DNA of 64,000 bases from Udeniomyces pyricola. Lineage: Eukaryota; Basidiomycota; Tremellomycetes; Cystofilobasidiales; Mrakiaceae. A model generated the notes under the pieces. That model was not told the origin of the DNA, ran no database searches, and was given only the letters and a program-made list of their open reading frames with translations. Of the stretch, positions 12,302 to 28,338 are shown one piece after another. The DNA lies in assembly GCA_039545295.1 (NCBI GenBank), contig BCIK01000018.1, positions 497,543-561,542 of the forward strand. Reading direction: 5' to 3'. Position 1 is the stretch's first letter; every line of letters begins with the position of its first letter. The position numbers were made by a program, and so were the translations under genes.

Positions 12302-15300
12302 TCAAACCACGCCCTTGACGCCCCAGACGGGGAGCGTGCCAGCTGCCTCGCCTGGGCGCATCCATCGGTCAGGAATGAGCGGGAAGTAACGATCCATAGC
12401 CCCTTGGAATCGGGTTCGGTACTGTATACACAAGCGTGGAAATAGGTCAGAGAACGTAACAAGGACATACGACAAAACTTGACGTGTGGTTGGAGCTGAA
12501 AATAAACAAACCTGAGCAGGGGTGACGATAGCTAAGGAAAAAACAAGAAAGACAAGGGTTAGGTTCGTGTGTACGTGAGAAGGTTTACGAAAGACGTGTG
12601 ACTAGAGAAGACTGTGCTTCGTTCTACGTACTGGGTTCTTTGCCGCCTCCGAGTTGCTTTGTCCATGTTTCAAGTGCCTTGTCCCAACTAGACGGGATCG
12701 AAAGGCAGAGCCAAATGAGAGCATCCAGTCGATAAGCAGATATTTCGCATACGTCATTCCGACAATCCCAATCGGGAGTATGGAGCGAGAGAGCAAGGGT
12801 GAGAGAAAGGATCAATTGCCGTACGTATAAGGACGGATGTAGTCGACGATTCCGCATGAAAGCTCGCCGCGAACGTCATCCACGCCAACAATGAGGGAAT
12901 AGTCCATGATGTTCAGATCCTGAGATGAGAGGAAGGATGTTGACGAATGAGGGAAATCAAGCGTGAAAGACCAATCTATGTCAGCTCCAAGTGTGGTCGG
13001 ACTACTGTGAAAATTGTCAGCTCAGTACTTGGGACATACAGCAAGGAACTTGGCTGGAAGCAGAGGCAAACAAATCAAGTTAAAGTCAATGCGGTACTGA
13101 CATTGTCAGTGTGGTCCGAATAGAAGCGAGACTGAACTCTACGTGTAGGAAAGCTCACCGTCGTTTCGCAAGGCACCAAGCATAATTCGACGCGAGTATT
13201 CTCGAATGTAGTACGGGCGTGCCCAAAGATCTACGGACGTGTCACGAGCGCAAATCAGAAGTCATGCGTCAGACTATGGCCCTCTTGAGACAGACAATGA
13301 ACATGTGAAAGGACATGTGTGGCCTTACTCGCTTCAAGGTTGGCGTCCAGCAGGACCTGGCCGACCTTGTTGGTAGGCTGAACCCATCGGTTACGTGTAC
13401 TGCCCTTGAGATCGTACAGCTGAAAGGGTCAAGTTAAGCAATGAAAATATGAGCGTCCAGCAGCGGCAGAGGATTATCCAGGAGCAGTGTTGAGGATCCA
13501 CGACGTACATAACTGTGCTTCTTTTCGTAATACACGTTTTCGAGGATCATGACTGTGTACATAAAAAGCAGAAGAATTGAAGAGCTGTCGTTCAATCACC
13601 AGTAAATCTGACCCTGATGCTCAGCCATATGGTGCTTGACAACGCACCGTTCATGGTCCATCGCTCCGCTCGATTGTTGCTCTTGAGCTGAAGTCTGTAT
13701 ACGCCGAGGATCTTAGCGAGCGTTGTCGGCCGCTATAGAAGGATGCAGAGGAAAAAATGTCAGATTGGGATTATTGTACAAATCTCTAAGTACAGCTGTG
13801 AGAACGATCAAGACGTACTCCATTCTTCAGACACGACATCATGTACGAGAAGTAATGAGGTGCAAAATACGAGAATGCCGCAAGTTCGGCCGAGTCAAGC
13901 TCCTTGGCGACAAACCGATCATCTGGATGGATGACACAACAAACGAATCAGCAACCCAGAGCTGAACTCGTTCAATATGACAGGGTGCATGATGCATGAC
14001 ATTACCTTTGGTCTTGAGGAATTTGGATCCACTCTTGCCACCCGAAGACTCCCACTTTGTAATAGCGATCGTGCCATGGATTAAGAACATAAGTATTGAT
14101 TACGACAGGATAACATCCTGAATTGATCCAGCAAGACTAGAAGCTTACCTCGACGCATCGGGAAAGAGACTCAGTATAGTGCAGGTTGTCATTCAGCCCA
14201 CAAAGGTCCCGAAGCTCGTGGAACCGTTCGAGGAAGAAGACTCGGCAGACAAAGATCCGACCGTCCTTTGTACCACATTCTGTCATGAACGAATGATAGT
14301 AGATAAACAGGAGGTGATAGGGAATCGGAAAACACACGTATCGAGTGAGCCACTATATCTCCGCAAGTCGAGTTCGAAGCGGCTGGCCGTATCGACAAGG
14401 CAACCAAAACTAACCCTCTTGCCAGTGATCCTCCTCGCCGTTGCTAGCCTCATCATACTCCATGCCTTCGCCTCGCGATACGACGCTCCATTCGGTTCCC
14501 TCTTCGCTTCGCCCAGCCGAGCTGGCATCGGTGGTATGATGAAGGAGTTCCTGTCGTCGCTTGAGTTTTTCCGAATATTTCTTTGAACTGATGAAAAAAG
14601 AAAGAGGACAGAACCAAACCAATTCAAAATGAGTGTGACAAGATTAAGGCTTGTATCGTGAGGGTGCAGCCGTATTTTTTTTTCTTACCTGAGAACATGA
14701 GCGATCTGTGATGTCCATCAGGATTGGTTTGTCAGTGTCTTGCAACCATCTTCTGAGTCAGAAATGAATGTCATCACTCACGATAGATGTTCGCTCATTG
14801 GACCGAAGGATGACTTTTGAATCCTCAAACGCATAGGCAATATCGGTATTGCTTCGAGATATAACAACGAAACCTTAGCGTCAGCCATTCTTACTACCGT
14901 CTTGACCGAGTGATATTCATCCCACCGCCTAGAAAACGCTTGCATCATCGGTTGTGACTTACAAGACCTTCTCCAATGGCGGCAAGGCAATACCTGGTTG
15001 AGCGATAAAGGAATAGAGCGATTCGGCCCAGCCACCCCGCGTTACGCCAGCCGACAGGCTTGCTCCGCTCATCTCGCTTTCGGATGCGAGGTGACGCCCA
15101 ATCGATGTTGATGGCTCATTGAAGGAGCCATATTGTGGAGTCTACACGGTTCACAGTGATAAGGAACAAAGGAAGGGGGGGGGGGAATGGTTGTAGCGAG
15201 TACGAACGAAGAGTGAGCAATTATCCAAATCCAAGTTCTAAAGAGAGCAGGAAATGACGCACGGGGGGCAGACTCGAGAGCGGTGCGGTCTTGTCGAACG

Positions 15301-18300
15301 GTCCAATGACCTCAAGCACAGCAGCTTCTCGTAAAGGCTCCGACGCTGATATGGTACTTGATTCTTCGGGAGACGCCGATGTAAGAGCGAGACCCTGGCT
15401 CACTACAGGCGAGGTGTGTTCAGGACTGAAGATGGTTTCGAGGCGGGTAGCAAGATGTTCTTTGGACATGCCGTTGAAATGTTTGGCTGGCGAAGCTTCT
15501 TCCTCAGACACATCGAGGATCGGACTGGGAGGTACAGGCGACCTGATGCGCGAACGTTTCTCGCCATCGCGGCCTTGATCGTAAAAACCGTCATCTTCGT
15601 TGTCGGCATCCTCGTCGGGTGAGTCGTCGCTGTCGGAGTCGTCCCGGAGAGCTTCGACGAGAGAGAGGGACTTGTCGACCGTCTTTGGCGCGGCGACCGT
15701 CGGCCGACGGCGGGCACCTCGAGAGCTGTTGAGGCGTTTCTGACGTTCAGCTTCGCGGTTCAATCGTTCCTGGTAAGACGATGATGAATCACGTTTATAG
15801 GATAAGTATCGAGCAAGGTCACAATGAGTATCTCACCATCTCAAATGATTCAAACAAAGTGAAAATACGAACAAACTGTCGAGAAAGGGTCAGGACGTGG
15901 CTTGCAGAGGCGAGCGGCTTGGGTCGTTGGCCGTACGTCCCTCCCGTTTGACTTGCAACCCGACCCATTGACTTAGGCTTAGGCTTTGCTACACGACGTG
16001 TATCGCTGTGAACGGACGGGGTTCGCTTCGCTGAAGCAGACGGCGAGCTTGGTCGTCCATCTGACGACACGGTTCCCCGCCTGGCTGACGCACGAGGCTG
16101 ACGAGAGCGAGGTCGAGTCTTGCCATGCTGAAAGTGGTCGGAAGTTGGTGATGTAGGCAAAGATGGGATTGTTTTTTGAACGGTGTCGACAGCCGGGATC
16201 GTTTGTGTACGACTGGTCGAGATGGGGATACGAGATCGGCGAAGGGGCTTGCCATCCGTGTCCGAGAGCGCTCCAGACTCGCCCGACTTGGTCATTGGCT
16301 TTGATCGGCCCAAACTCCCATCCGTGCGACCTCGACGAAAGAGAGGTCGCGGCTGAGCTTCCACTTCTTGCTCACTCTCGGAGAATGGGTCAAAACGACG
16401 AAGAGAAATTCTCTGGAACACTGGCGAGCCGGGTGGAGACTCGATCTCGCGTTCATCTTCGCCATCTTGTGGTTGCTCGAACTGGCGGGCTATGGAGCCA
16501 AGTCGAGCAGAAAGACGAGTTCGACGAGGGATTCGAGAAGCTGGTGGTGAAGGCTCGGCGACGCATGGGTCTTGGGAATGTGATGCGGCTGGGCGATCAG
16601 GAGCTGATACAGCGTCCCCGGGCTGGATTGGCTGGGGTGTCGGAAGCTCTGGAGACAGCAGAGGAGGAGAAGGGCACGTCGAGATGGCGAGCGTGGGGGG
16701 GACAATGGCAGAGGCAGAGGCAGAAGCCGAGGCAGGAGGAGCCGGGATTGTTGAATCGCTGGCGTCAGAATCGTACTTCGACGGGCCTTGGAGGTGATCA
16801 AAGTAGGAAGATGTCGTCAACGGCTCAGGGGGAGCTGAGGGCGTAATCTGATGGTCAGGGCACATCGGGGTCATGAGATCCTCGATCGCGTGCCCAGGAC
16901 TACCGACGGGAGACTCGAGCGGGGTCGCTTGCAACGAAGATGGCGAGAGCGAAGATTGTTGCTGTTGGTCAGAATGTTCCTGGCCGACGGGGTAATGGTC
17001 CAGTTGGGAGGCCAACGCTAGAGTCGAGACATCCATTGCAGCGCCCGTCTCGCCTGCATCGGATTGAGACCCTTCCGAGATAGAGGAGCTGGCCTCAAAA
17101 TCGGAGGACGACGAATCGTTGCTAGCTTCGCTCATCAAGGCTCGGTGCTCGGAGTCGTCGATCTCGGAATGTGTCGTGCTTCGGTTCCATCGTGGCAGGA
17201 ACCGGGTCTCTCGCGCCATGCACCTCGTCTCCATGTCTTTGAGTCGTTCCTCCCAGATGAGTCGCTAGTACAGGAAAGCGTGAACACGGTGTCAGGCAGT
17301 CTCAGTTTGTGATGATAGGATGCGTGTTTTACAAGATTAAAATGCAGCATTGACCACTCACAATATTTGAGAGTTCGTACAGATGTGGGTTCATCGCAAG
17401 GACCTCGGTGGGAAGGGTCTGTCGTTACGTTTCAAAGGACTCACATCAAGGTCTCAACAACACATTTGAAAACAAATAAACAGGAAATCGAATGATGAGC
17501 TTACCCTCGAAGCAGTCTCAGCCATGGCAAGTCTGAACTCCCGGTGTTCCTTCTCCGCCAGATCTCCGAGCTCGGCAAGCGCCAGTCTAAGCTTCCCTGC
17601 TTTGGTCTCATCCTCGGGAAAGTTGCTGTAATACGCATTGAGTCGATTCTTGAGTGAGAGCCAGAACGCTTCAGATCGCGAGAAGCAAAATTCGATCTCT
17701 TGGTTGCGAAGTCCCAGCTTGGTTTCGGCTCGGACGTGGGGATGAGTCGAGGGAACGGAGACCTCGTAGTTCTCGAGTACTCTGGTAAGTGATGGTCAAA
17801 GTCCTGGGATCAGTGTCTTGAGAAAGGAAGAATCACGCATCATAATTTGGTTCGTGACTCACTCGTTGTGTATTCGGATCGTGACGCCCCGGCAATGAAG
17901 ATACCTCACGTGGGATCGAACATGGTCGTGCAAGCATCCGAGGGTGGTACGGTTCGGGTCCGGGTAGAAAGCTACTTCGAGATACTTACCCCATGACATC
18001 TTCCACGCCTGTAAAATCCAACACAATAAATTGTCAGCGATTTGTCCGCCGATTTTGGTACATGTTGGTATCCGCTTTGCAAAGACCAGCAACGAACCTG
18101 TTCGGAAAGAGTCGTCGAGCCGACCCAATCGTCGCAAATCGGGCAAAAATCTTGGGTATGCTATGATGAAGATGACCGTCAGTAGATTATCAGCTAGGTG
18201 CTTACACAGCAAGCTCTCGAGGGTGAGGGAGATATGAAATACTCACAATCATGCCCGGATCCATGGTTGCAACCGGAGCGAGAATCGACGGTTGCATAGC

Positions 18301-21300
18301 AATCTGAAGCCTCGTCTCTCGGTGCGACAAAACTTCGTAATGCTGCGAAAAGAAGGGAGTGAGAGAGATTTCGCGTTAGTCTGAGATTGACACGACAGCC
18401 ATCCGACAGAAAGAGATAACGCACGAGCATTTCAATCCGTCCACATGACTTTTCTGGGCAAAGTTGATGGGCCGATGCCGCCTTCATAAAAACCCACTGT
18501 CCAAACGAGATGTCGCCCTCTCCATAGAAAGAAATCCGCTCGAGGTGACGCTCGACACACTGATTATCGGCGGTTGTGACGAGCGCATCCTTACCGCGGC
18601 AACCTTTCTGGGCAAGATAGCTAATCGTTTGGAAGCTGAAGGTGTATATGAAGTTCGGAGACAGAAGATGAACCAATTACCTTGGTTAGTATGCAAATCT
18701 TAACCCCGAGGTGAGATTGCTAAAGCGCACAAGCACCAGACTTACTCGGAAGGGACAAGCGGGCGCTCATAGTTATCAAGGAACCTAGAGACAAGCAAAC
18801 AAGGGGGGTTTCGCTATCAGCTGCATAGCCGAAAAGAAACACCGAGGGAACATTGCAATCACACTGTTGACTCACCATTGCCAGATCTTGAGCTGAGATG
18901 CGTGCTCGTACTCAATTTGGGAAAGCGAGCTCGCTCTGGAAACATCTTCGACTTTGTGGAGCATGCTGGCGAGGGTCGGCATAGAAGGAGCACAAATCGT
19001 CGTGGGACGCTGAGTCGAGTCCATGAGGTCGGTGGGCGTGACGATGGCTGTTTCGGTCGAGGCAGAATCTACACGAGAGAGATGGCCAGATGTGGGTGGT
19101 GTCATCTCGGGCGAAATGATATCTGAGGCGAATGCTTTGGTGTCGGGCGAAGTCATCTCGGTTGGAGGAGGAAAGAGCACGGCGTGAAGAGCTTGGGGGT
19201 CCTCGGGGTAGAGGACAGGCGACGTGGGCTGGGACCGGACCTGACAAGAATCCTTCTCGTCCCGGAGGATTGAAGCAGCTTCTTCCTCATCACGTGCGAG
19301 GCGAAGCTCGTGTAAAGCGGCGTCCAGCTCGCTCATCTTCACAATTGGATGTGGTGGAGGAAAAACGACGCTCGTAGATATCGATAGGGTCGTTTCGAGA
19401 TACGGAACGAGCGTGTCAAGAATTCGCTTGGAAAGCACTCGGTCTTTATGAGCTTGCTGGCGAGACGAGACATCAAGGGAGGTGGAAAGGTCGAGTAAGC
19501 CCGAGGTCGGGTCGAGCGCGTCAATCGATTCGTCTTCAAGAAGGTCCGTGGGCGGAAAGTCGGGCATCAATGGGCGAGGTGTGGGGGCTTGCAAGCATGT
19601 GGGACGGAGGAAGGAGAAAAAGATGTTGATCGTCAGCCAAAGACAAGGTGAAAAATGAAGATCTCTCGAGGATGGGACAAGGCTCTAATCACGAGGAGGT
19701 ACGCCATGCTCATCGAACCACATGAACATTTCTAGCTTGAGATGGTAGATGGCGTAGATAGCAAAGTAGGCAATCTTTTTGACTTTTCTCAATGTCTCCA
19801 GATCGGCGCCTCGGAGAAGGATTGTACAGCCAAGCCTGGGCAAGCAGCCCTCGAACCGCATGATGGTCTTGCGGCGGCCTTTGATGAGCTCGTGATCGAA
19901 TGTTTGGATGACAAGATCTGCGCATCGACCCAAGCGGGGCTCGAGTGTCATCTTGTCGAGGGACGAGATCTCATCGGCCTGGGTGACCCGGCGGATAGAC
20001 GAGAGGGAAGTCTCCTTGAAAGAGCGGACGACGGAAATGTTGGCTTGCAAGAGACCTGTTGACAGAACACCGATTGAAGTTGAGATTTAGTATTGGGCGG
20101 CGACTATGTCTCATCAGGCTTTCATTGCATTTTCAGAGAATTAGTACTAACCTTCGAGTGCCAAACGAGCCACATGCTTTTCAACCAGCACGATGTGTGG
20201 CCTCACAGCAGCGATTCGGTGGACGAGACCGGCCAGATATTGAGCCTCTTGGGCCATAACAGGTTTGATGTCGATGATGGTTCGTTCGATGCGATGGTAG
20301 TCAAGCGGGAACTTCAGAATCATGATCTGCAGCGAACGGGTTGGGAGTGAAAGTACAGTAATGGGAAGATCAGCAGCCTGTTCGACCCAATATGACCTGA
20401 CTCGACCGATGTGCGTTCTCGAGGTCGATGCATGCTCACTCGGGGATTTTTGTACTTTCTCGCCATAGCCTTATGAGCGACGTTCTTCGTGACGACTGTT
20501 CCGTCCACGTATTCAGAGTCTCGGATTCGTCCGCCAGGGATTTTCTTTACTTTGACGAACGCTCGGATATCGAACGCATCGCCGAGCTTGCAGTTGGGAT
20601 CGACCGTGTTGGCTACGCGAACGAGGAGAGGAAACAGCGTGTCCATCCACTTGGAGGCGTTGGGAATGGCATGTCGGGCAATCTCTTGCTGTAGCAGGTT
20701 GCGAAGGAGTTGCATCGATGCTGGCGAGTTGGAGATGAGCTGAGCAGGCCGAGGTTGCCTGAGAGCAAGGGGGTTGAAATTGGAGTATTGTAAGTTCTCG
20801 TGGGTATATTGCTCAAGATCTAAACTCAGCTTTACAAACTATACTCACGTTGCAGGGGGTAGTGAGTAGCCACCAAAGCCTATCAGTGAACCAGCCCTTG
20901 ATCGACCCCCACCTGCATTCGCACCTCCCCCTGCCCCACTAGTCCGATCGCCACCGCTTGAACCAAGAGTTCCAGAAGAAGTCTCAGCTTCATTGCCTCT
21001 ATAAGAGAACCGGGATTCGACCCTTGCCCTTGTAGCGGGAAGCGGAGCGTTCGAATCAAACCTCGCTGGGCGGAAAGGACTTGAGAAGATGGGTCCCCCA
21101 TGAGGATGATCCGGATTGACAGCTCTGTCTCTGCCGTCATCTCCACCGTCAGTCGTCGGAAACAAAATCGTAGAATGATCGCCGAGATTTGTCCTAGAAT
21201 CCAGAGACGAGGCCGATGCAATTGTAGCCGTCTTGCCAAGATTGACGATGAGCCGTCGAGACCCAGGCTCGGCTGATTGATCAGTAGAAGAGAGAGGCTC

Positions 21301-23667
21301 CGAGGCCATGACAGGCGAGAGAGAAGATGGAAGAGACGGCGAGTTTGGACTTGTCACGACCGAGGTTGGAGCAGTTTCATCTTCCTCGTCAGCTGCGATG
21401 GGTCGCCGGAAAGGAGCAGGAGTCGAAACTGTTCTCTCGCTGTCGTCTCCGTCTCCGAGTAGGTGTGGACGAAATTGAAGCCGGGAAGGTTTACCATAAC
21501 CAAGTCCGTTGCTTGACTCGAGATGGTCGATCGCATCAGGTGTGGGAGGAATCGAATCTCGTCCCTGCCCTCCCAGATCAGAAGATGGGCGACGATTGAT
21601 GTTTTGCCGCGATTCGGCGATCACGGTGAGGTTGCCGTGATCTAGAGAGGATCTTCCAAAGAACTGAGACGAGCTAAACGATGATTGGCCGAGAGGTGAG
21701 TCGCGAGCAGCTTGAATGAGGTAAGATGAGAAGTAAGGTGCGATGCCCGACGCCACACTCTGGTCATCGTCGTCCGAATCTGCATAGGATCGAAGTCATT
21801 TGAGGGTAGTCAGCCTGCCTGGCCTTGAACTCAGACAGTGCAAGCACACATGAAAGAGCCACAAACCTTCTTCCATCATGATGCTTTGATAACACAGGAT
21901 GCACGCTCGGGTCGGCACAGGCGGGTCCTCGGGATTTTCGGCAGGCTTGTTATAGAATCGGGTGCACGAGTCGCAGTAGATGATGCCTAGAGAGAAGAGA
22001 AGGGGTGACAGTCAGGTTTTCAAGGTATTAGGGTAGAAGACTGCAGCATATTCGGACTGATTGGGCAAATAATTGGACCCGAGTAGCTTACCACAGACTC
22101 GACAGTGGTGTTTAAAGCGATAAACCCGGTTGAAGGGGGCTTGACAACGATGGCACTACATTTGGGAAAAGTAGCAGGCATGGTCGGATCAGGAATGACA
22201 ACGACGGGACGGCGCACGCGAGTCAGATTGAGAGAGTGGACTCACGTTCTGAGCAGTTTCATCAGGCATCCAATACGACATGTTGTCCTTCTGCTCGGCC
22301 CCGAGCTTACGGATTAATTTAGTCGCAGCAAGACTCCTATTCCGCTGGACGCCCTTGACGCTCTTGAAGTCGTCCATGTGTGTCTGGAAACCCGGCTGGA
22401 AGTTGTAGCTGAATTCGAGGGGAGCACCACCCGAGCCATAGCCGGGCGAGTCCGGGGGAGCTGGACTCGTAAGAGACTGCTGTGATGCCCGATGCGAAGT
22501 CGAATGGGACAGGTAGGGACGACCGTGATTGCCATTGGAAAGGGAGTGAATGGAGGGCGAATGCGAAAGAGAAGGATGCTGAGGGGACGAGTGCGTATGG
22601 AGTGAGAACGAAGGGGTGATGCTGGACCGACGAGGACGGTGGTAACTTTCGGAAGAATAGTCCTCGTTGGAGATAGTTTGGCCTGAGGCTGTCGCAGAGG
22701 TCGGAACGGGTGCCGCCGGGACTGAGCCGATGCGAGAAGAGAAAGAGATGAACTTTTGGCGAGCTCCCCGACCCGAAGTTGTGATGTTGGTATTGGTGCG
22801 GATCGAGGAAGGCCGATGCTGGATGTTGAAGTCGGCCCGAGAGGTCGAGCTGATGGCAGAAGTGTCGAATGAAGGTGTCACATTGTCATCGTGAGGAGAC
22901 GGGGACGAAGCCAAGCCGGGCGTGTCGTCGACTAGTGAAGTCGAGGTGCTGCTCGATGAAGTTGATGCGCTTGAAGGTAGGATTGACGAGGCAAGTCGAT
23001 GTGGGCGTCGAGACGACGGTTTCTGTTGACCAAGAATCGGATCAGGATGAAGACCCGAGTTGGTCATCATCGTCGTCATGTAAGGTGATGTAGGCGGACC
23101 CATCAGTCCTGAGCGGGGGATATACCGGGGCGCAGACGAAGATTCATGGTCTGATAATCCTTGACTGGAGCCTGTACCCCATGCTTCTGGCGTCCTGGGA
23201 GGACTACCGCTCGTCGTAGCAGCTGTCGGAGGAGACAGGATCACGCTCGGGCCAGAGCCTCCCGCGGTCAACGTCGATGTGGCATGATCTGCTGCTCCCG
23301 TACTGGCACTCGCGCCTGTGTTGCCACTCCCTGGAACGATCTTCTTTGTGACCCACTCGCTGAACTTGTTAAAGCCCTGGGTGACGAGACTGCCGGTGGT
23401 CTCTTCGTCTTGGAAGGGGTTCTGGCTGTAGAGGCGATGGGAACTGCTTGACGGGCCTGAGGGACGCGACCGGCGACGAGTGGAGCGAGGCGTTGGCGGA
23501 CTTTGTGTTGAGTGATATGACTGAGAGCGATCAGTACCAGTAGAAGCTTGTTTGGCTATTGTGCGAACGCGTGAGGGATTTGGTTTGTGGGCAGGGGTAG
23601 ATTCGGATGTGGAGACCGGGATGTTGACGGTCAAGGCCGGCGGAGGGGTCGAGACGGGAGAGGCCAT
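12302..23667 (-). CDS. FAB1: FAB1/PIKfyve 1-phosphatidylinositol-3-phosphate 5-kinase
   Basis: Makes PI(3,5)P2 from PI3P on vacuole and endosome membranes. The 2764-aa protein has all family blocks. FYVE finger: eight Cys from 475 to 527 with KHHCRVCG. Chaperonin-like domain: about 860-1125 ([11 protein letters not shown]). Cys-rich domain: about 1370-1560 ([18 protein letters not shown]). A roughly 645-aa disordered insert follows. PIP kinase: about 2460-2740 (catalytic Lys 2538, DLKGS 2612-2616, MDYSL 2673-2677). Exons: 23667-22246, 22155-22092, 21986-21867, 21779-20849, 20758-20440, 20326-20152, 20055-19693, 19587-18876, 18784-18746, 18635-18425, 18342-18247, 18160-18098, 18008-17863, 17781-17505, 17418-17362, 17264-15837, 15769-15263, 15141-14963, 14851-14782, 14705-14689, 14587-14415, 14382-14338, 14279-14149, 14054-14006, 13922-13819, 13732-13648, 13552-13509, 13419-13329, 13230-13159, 13053-13040, 12919-12825, 12687-12632, 12531-12512, 12421-12302. 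They sum to 2765 codons. No DEP domain was seen, as in yeast Fab1. Confidence 0.93.
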
Positions 23668-24535
23668 GCCCTCGAGCGATGAGGGTGGACGAGAAAGATA
23701 TGGCAGAGGAGTGGGGAATCGATTGATGAGTGAGATGGGATCTATCGGATGCGGTTGATAACACGCGTGAGATGGTGAGTGAGCGGGTGATAATGCGAGT
23801 GCGCGTTTATAGTAGGACAGCTAGCTGGACTATATGACAGGGGTTGTCGTCTTTAGGCGATAATGTCGGTGATCGATCAGTCCGCGCGACGTTGCGTTAC
23901 GCGATACACAGCTACTGCACAGCTTATGATGACTCCGTCCATGTACGTACGTTCTATTTACTGCAGCAAATTGACTGCCTTTCAGGTTTTCCTCCCATGA
24001 ACCCATGCACATAATCCATCGTCTGTCTTACTCCACCCGTCATACATTCATGTAGGTGCGCCATTGGAAAAGTGGCAGGCCAATCTCTAGCATAGATCCA
24101 AGAGGCTGACCATATTGATCACATTATAAAGTCGTCCTTGAACGTCGAGGGTTCGGACCATCGCCCGATTGACATGGGTTGGGATTCAATGGTTTTTGAG
24201 CCTGATGTCATAAGCATGATGGGAAGACCGAGAGCAACAGCTGCCAACGGATGCGTGCGTTGCTAATCATGAGCGAGTGGTGTGCAGGTGAGATGATGAC
24301 CATGGAGGGACTCATAGGTAATGCCATCAGGGTAGCCTTATACGAGAGAGAACCAATCGAAGGAAAGTAAATCAAACAAAAACGATTTGCTGCTAGCCAT
24401 GACACCAGTGTCAAATACACATTTCCTTTTCGTTGACTCGCCGTTCTCTTTCCCACTTTCATTCACTCATCACCACCCACTTGCCCCTTCTTTCTCTTGC
24501 TTGCCCATTGACCCCCATCCCTCTTTCACTTCAAC
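23668..24535. promoter_or_regulatory. Divergent promoter region of FAB1 and LEU4
   Basis: 868 bases separate the FAB1 ATG (minus) from the LEU4 ATG (plus), so both promoters must lie here. A TATAAAG lies near 24126. TGACTC half-sites like the Gcn4/CPC1 core occur near 23930 and 24434; a full TGACTCA was not seen. The last 100 bases before LEU4 are C/T-rich. Which elements act is unknown. Confidence 0.5.
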
Positions 24536-27590
<3,055 letters not shown>

Positions 27591-28338
27591 ACGACGTTTG
27601 GCTTTCGCCCATTGATTTGATTGCGGGGAGGAGACGTCGGAAGGGAAGGAGGTGGAGGTGGTGGGAAGTGTCACAGTGCCGATTTGCCAGTGGTCGACTA
27701 CGGCGATTGTTTCGATGGACCCCAAAGGATGAAAAAGAAAGAACAAAAAAAAAACCAAAAAAAAACACCCAAAAGCGGTCAATCGACTTGCAACGCTGTA
27801 CACTGTTTCTCCCTTTTCTTTTCCTTGTGACTTCTCTTTGTGTCTTTTTTTTTTTGTCGTCTCATATATGGATAGTTTGTTTTGCTACCTGTTGTGAGAC
27901 TGCCGACTGATTGTGACGGATGATGAGAGATCGATTGAGAGGTCGAGAGGAATAAACTGCACGTTGAGGGTGTGCGCTGTCGAGTGGAATCGAAAAGTCA
28001 GCATGGTGGATGATGAATGATGATGATGATGAAACATTTATACGATACGAGAGGGGGACTATAAACTGTGGTTGATGGATGATGTTTATGAGTCAGTCAG
28101 TCGATTTTGGGTGGCCAATATGATATAAGATAATATTGTGATTGGACTGACGCGAATGACTGATGATGGATGGATAGATGGATGAGGTTAAGCGCTCAAG
28201 CAGCAGCAGCAGCAGAGCCAGAGCCAGAGCCAGAGCCAGAGTGGATGACTTTTTTTTTGGGCGGGCGGGCGTGGGTTGGGTTCTCTCCTCCAGTTTGCTT
28301 AACTTCAAGTAGCTTCATCCCCCACCTCTTTAGACAAC
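27591..28338. other. LEU4 3' flank and RPL22 promoter
   Basis: About 750 bases. It opens with a G-rich then A-rich 3' flank (27720-27770). GAT repeats follow near 28018-28032, then the tandem repeats listed separately, and a C/T-rich leader ends at the RPL22 ATG. No gene recognised. Confidence 0.5.
28201..28270. repeat. Composite tandem repeats upstream of RPL22
   Basis: Five CAG units (28201-28215) overlap four perfect GAGCCA hexamers (28215-28238). A T8 run (28251-28258) and three GGGC units (28259-28270) come next. The block ends 68 bases before the RPL22 ATG, so it lies in the core promoter or leader. Confidence 0.8.
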
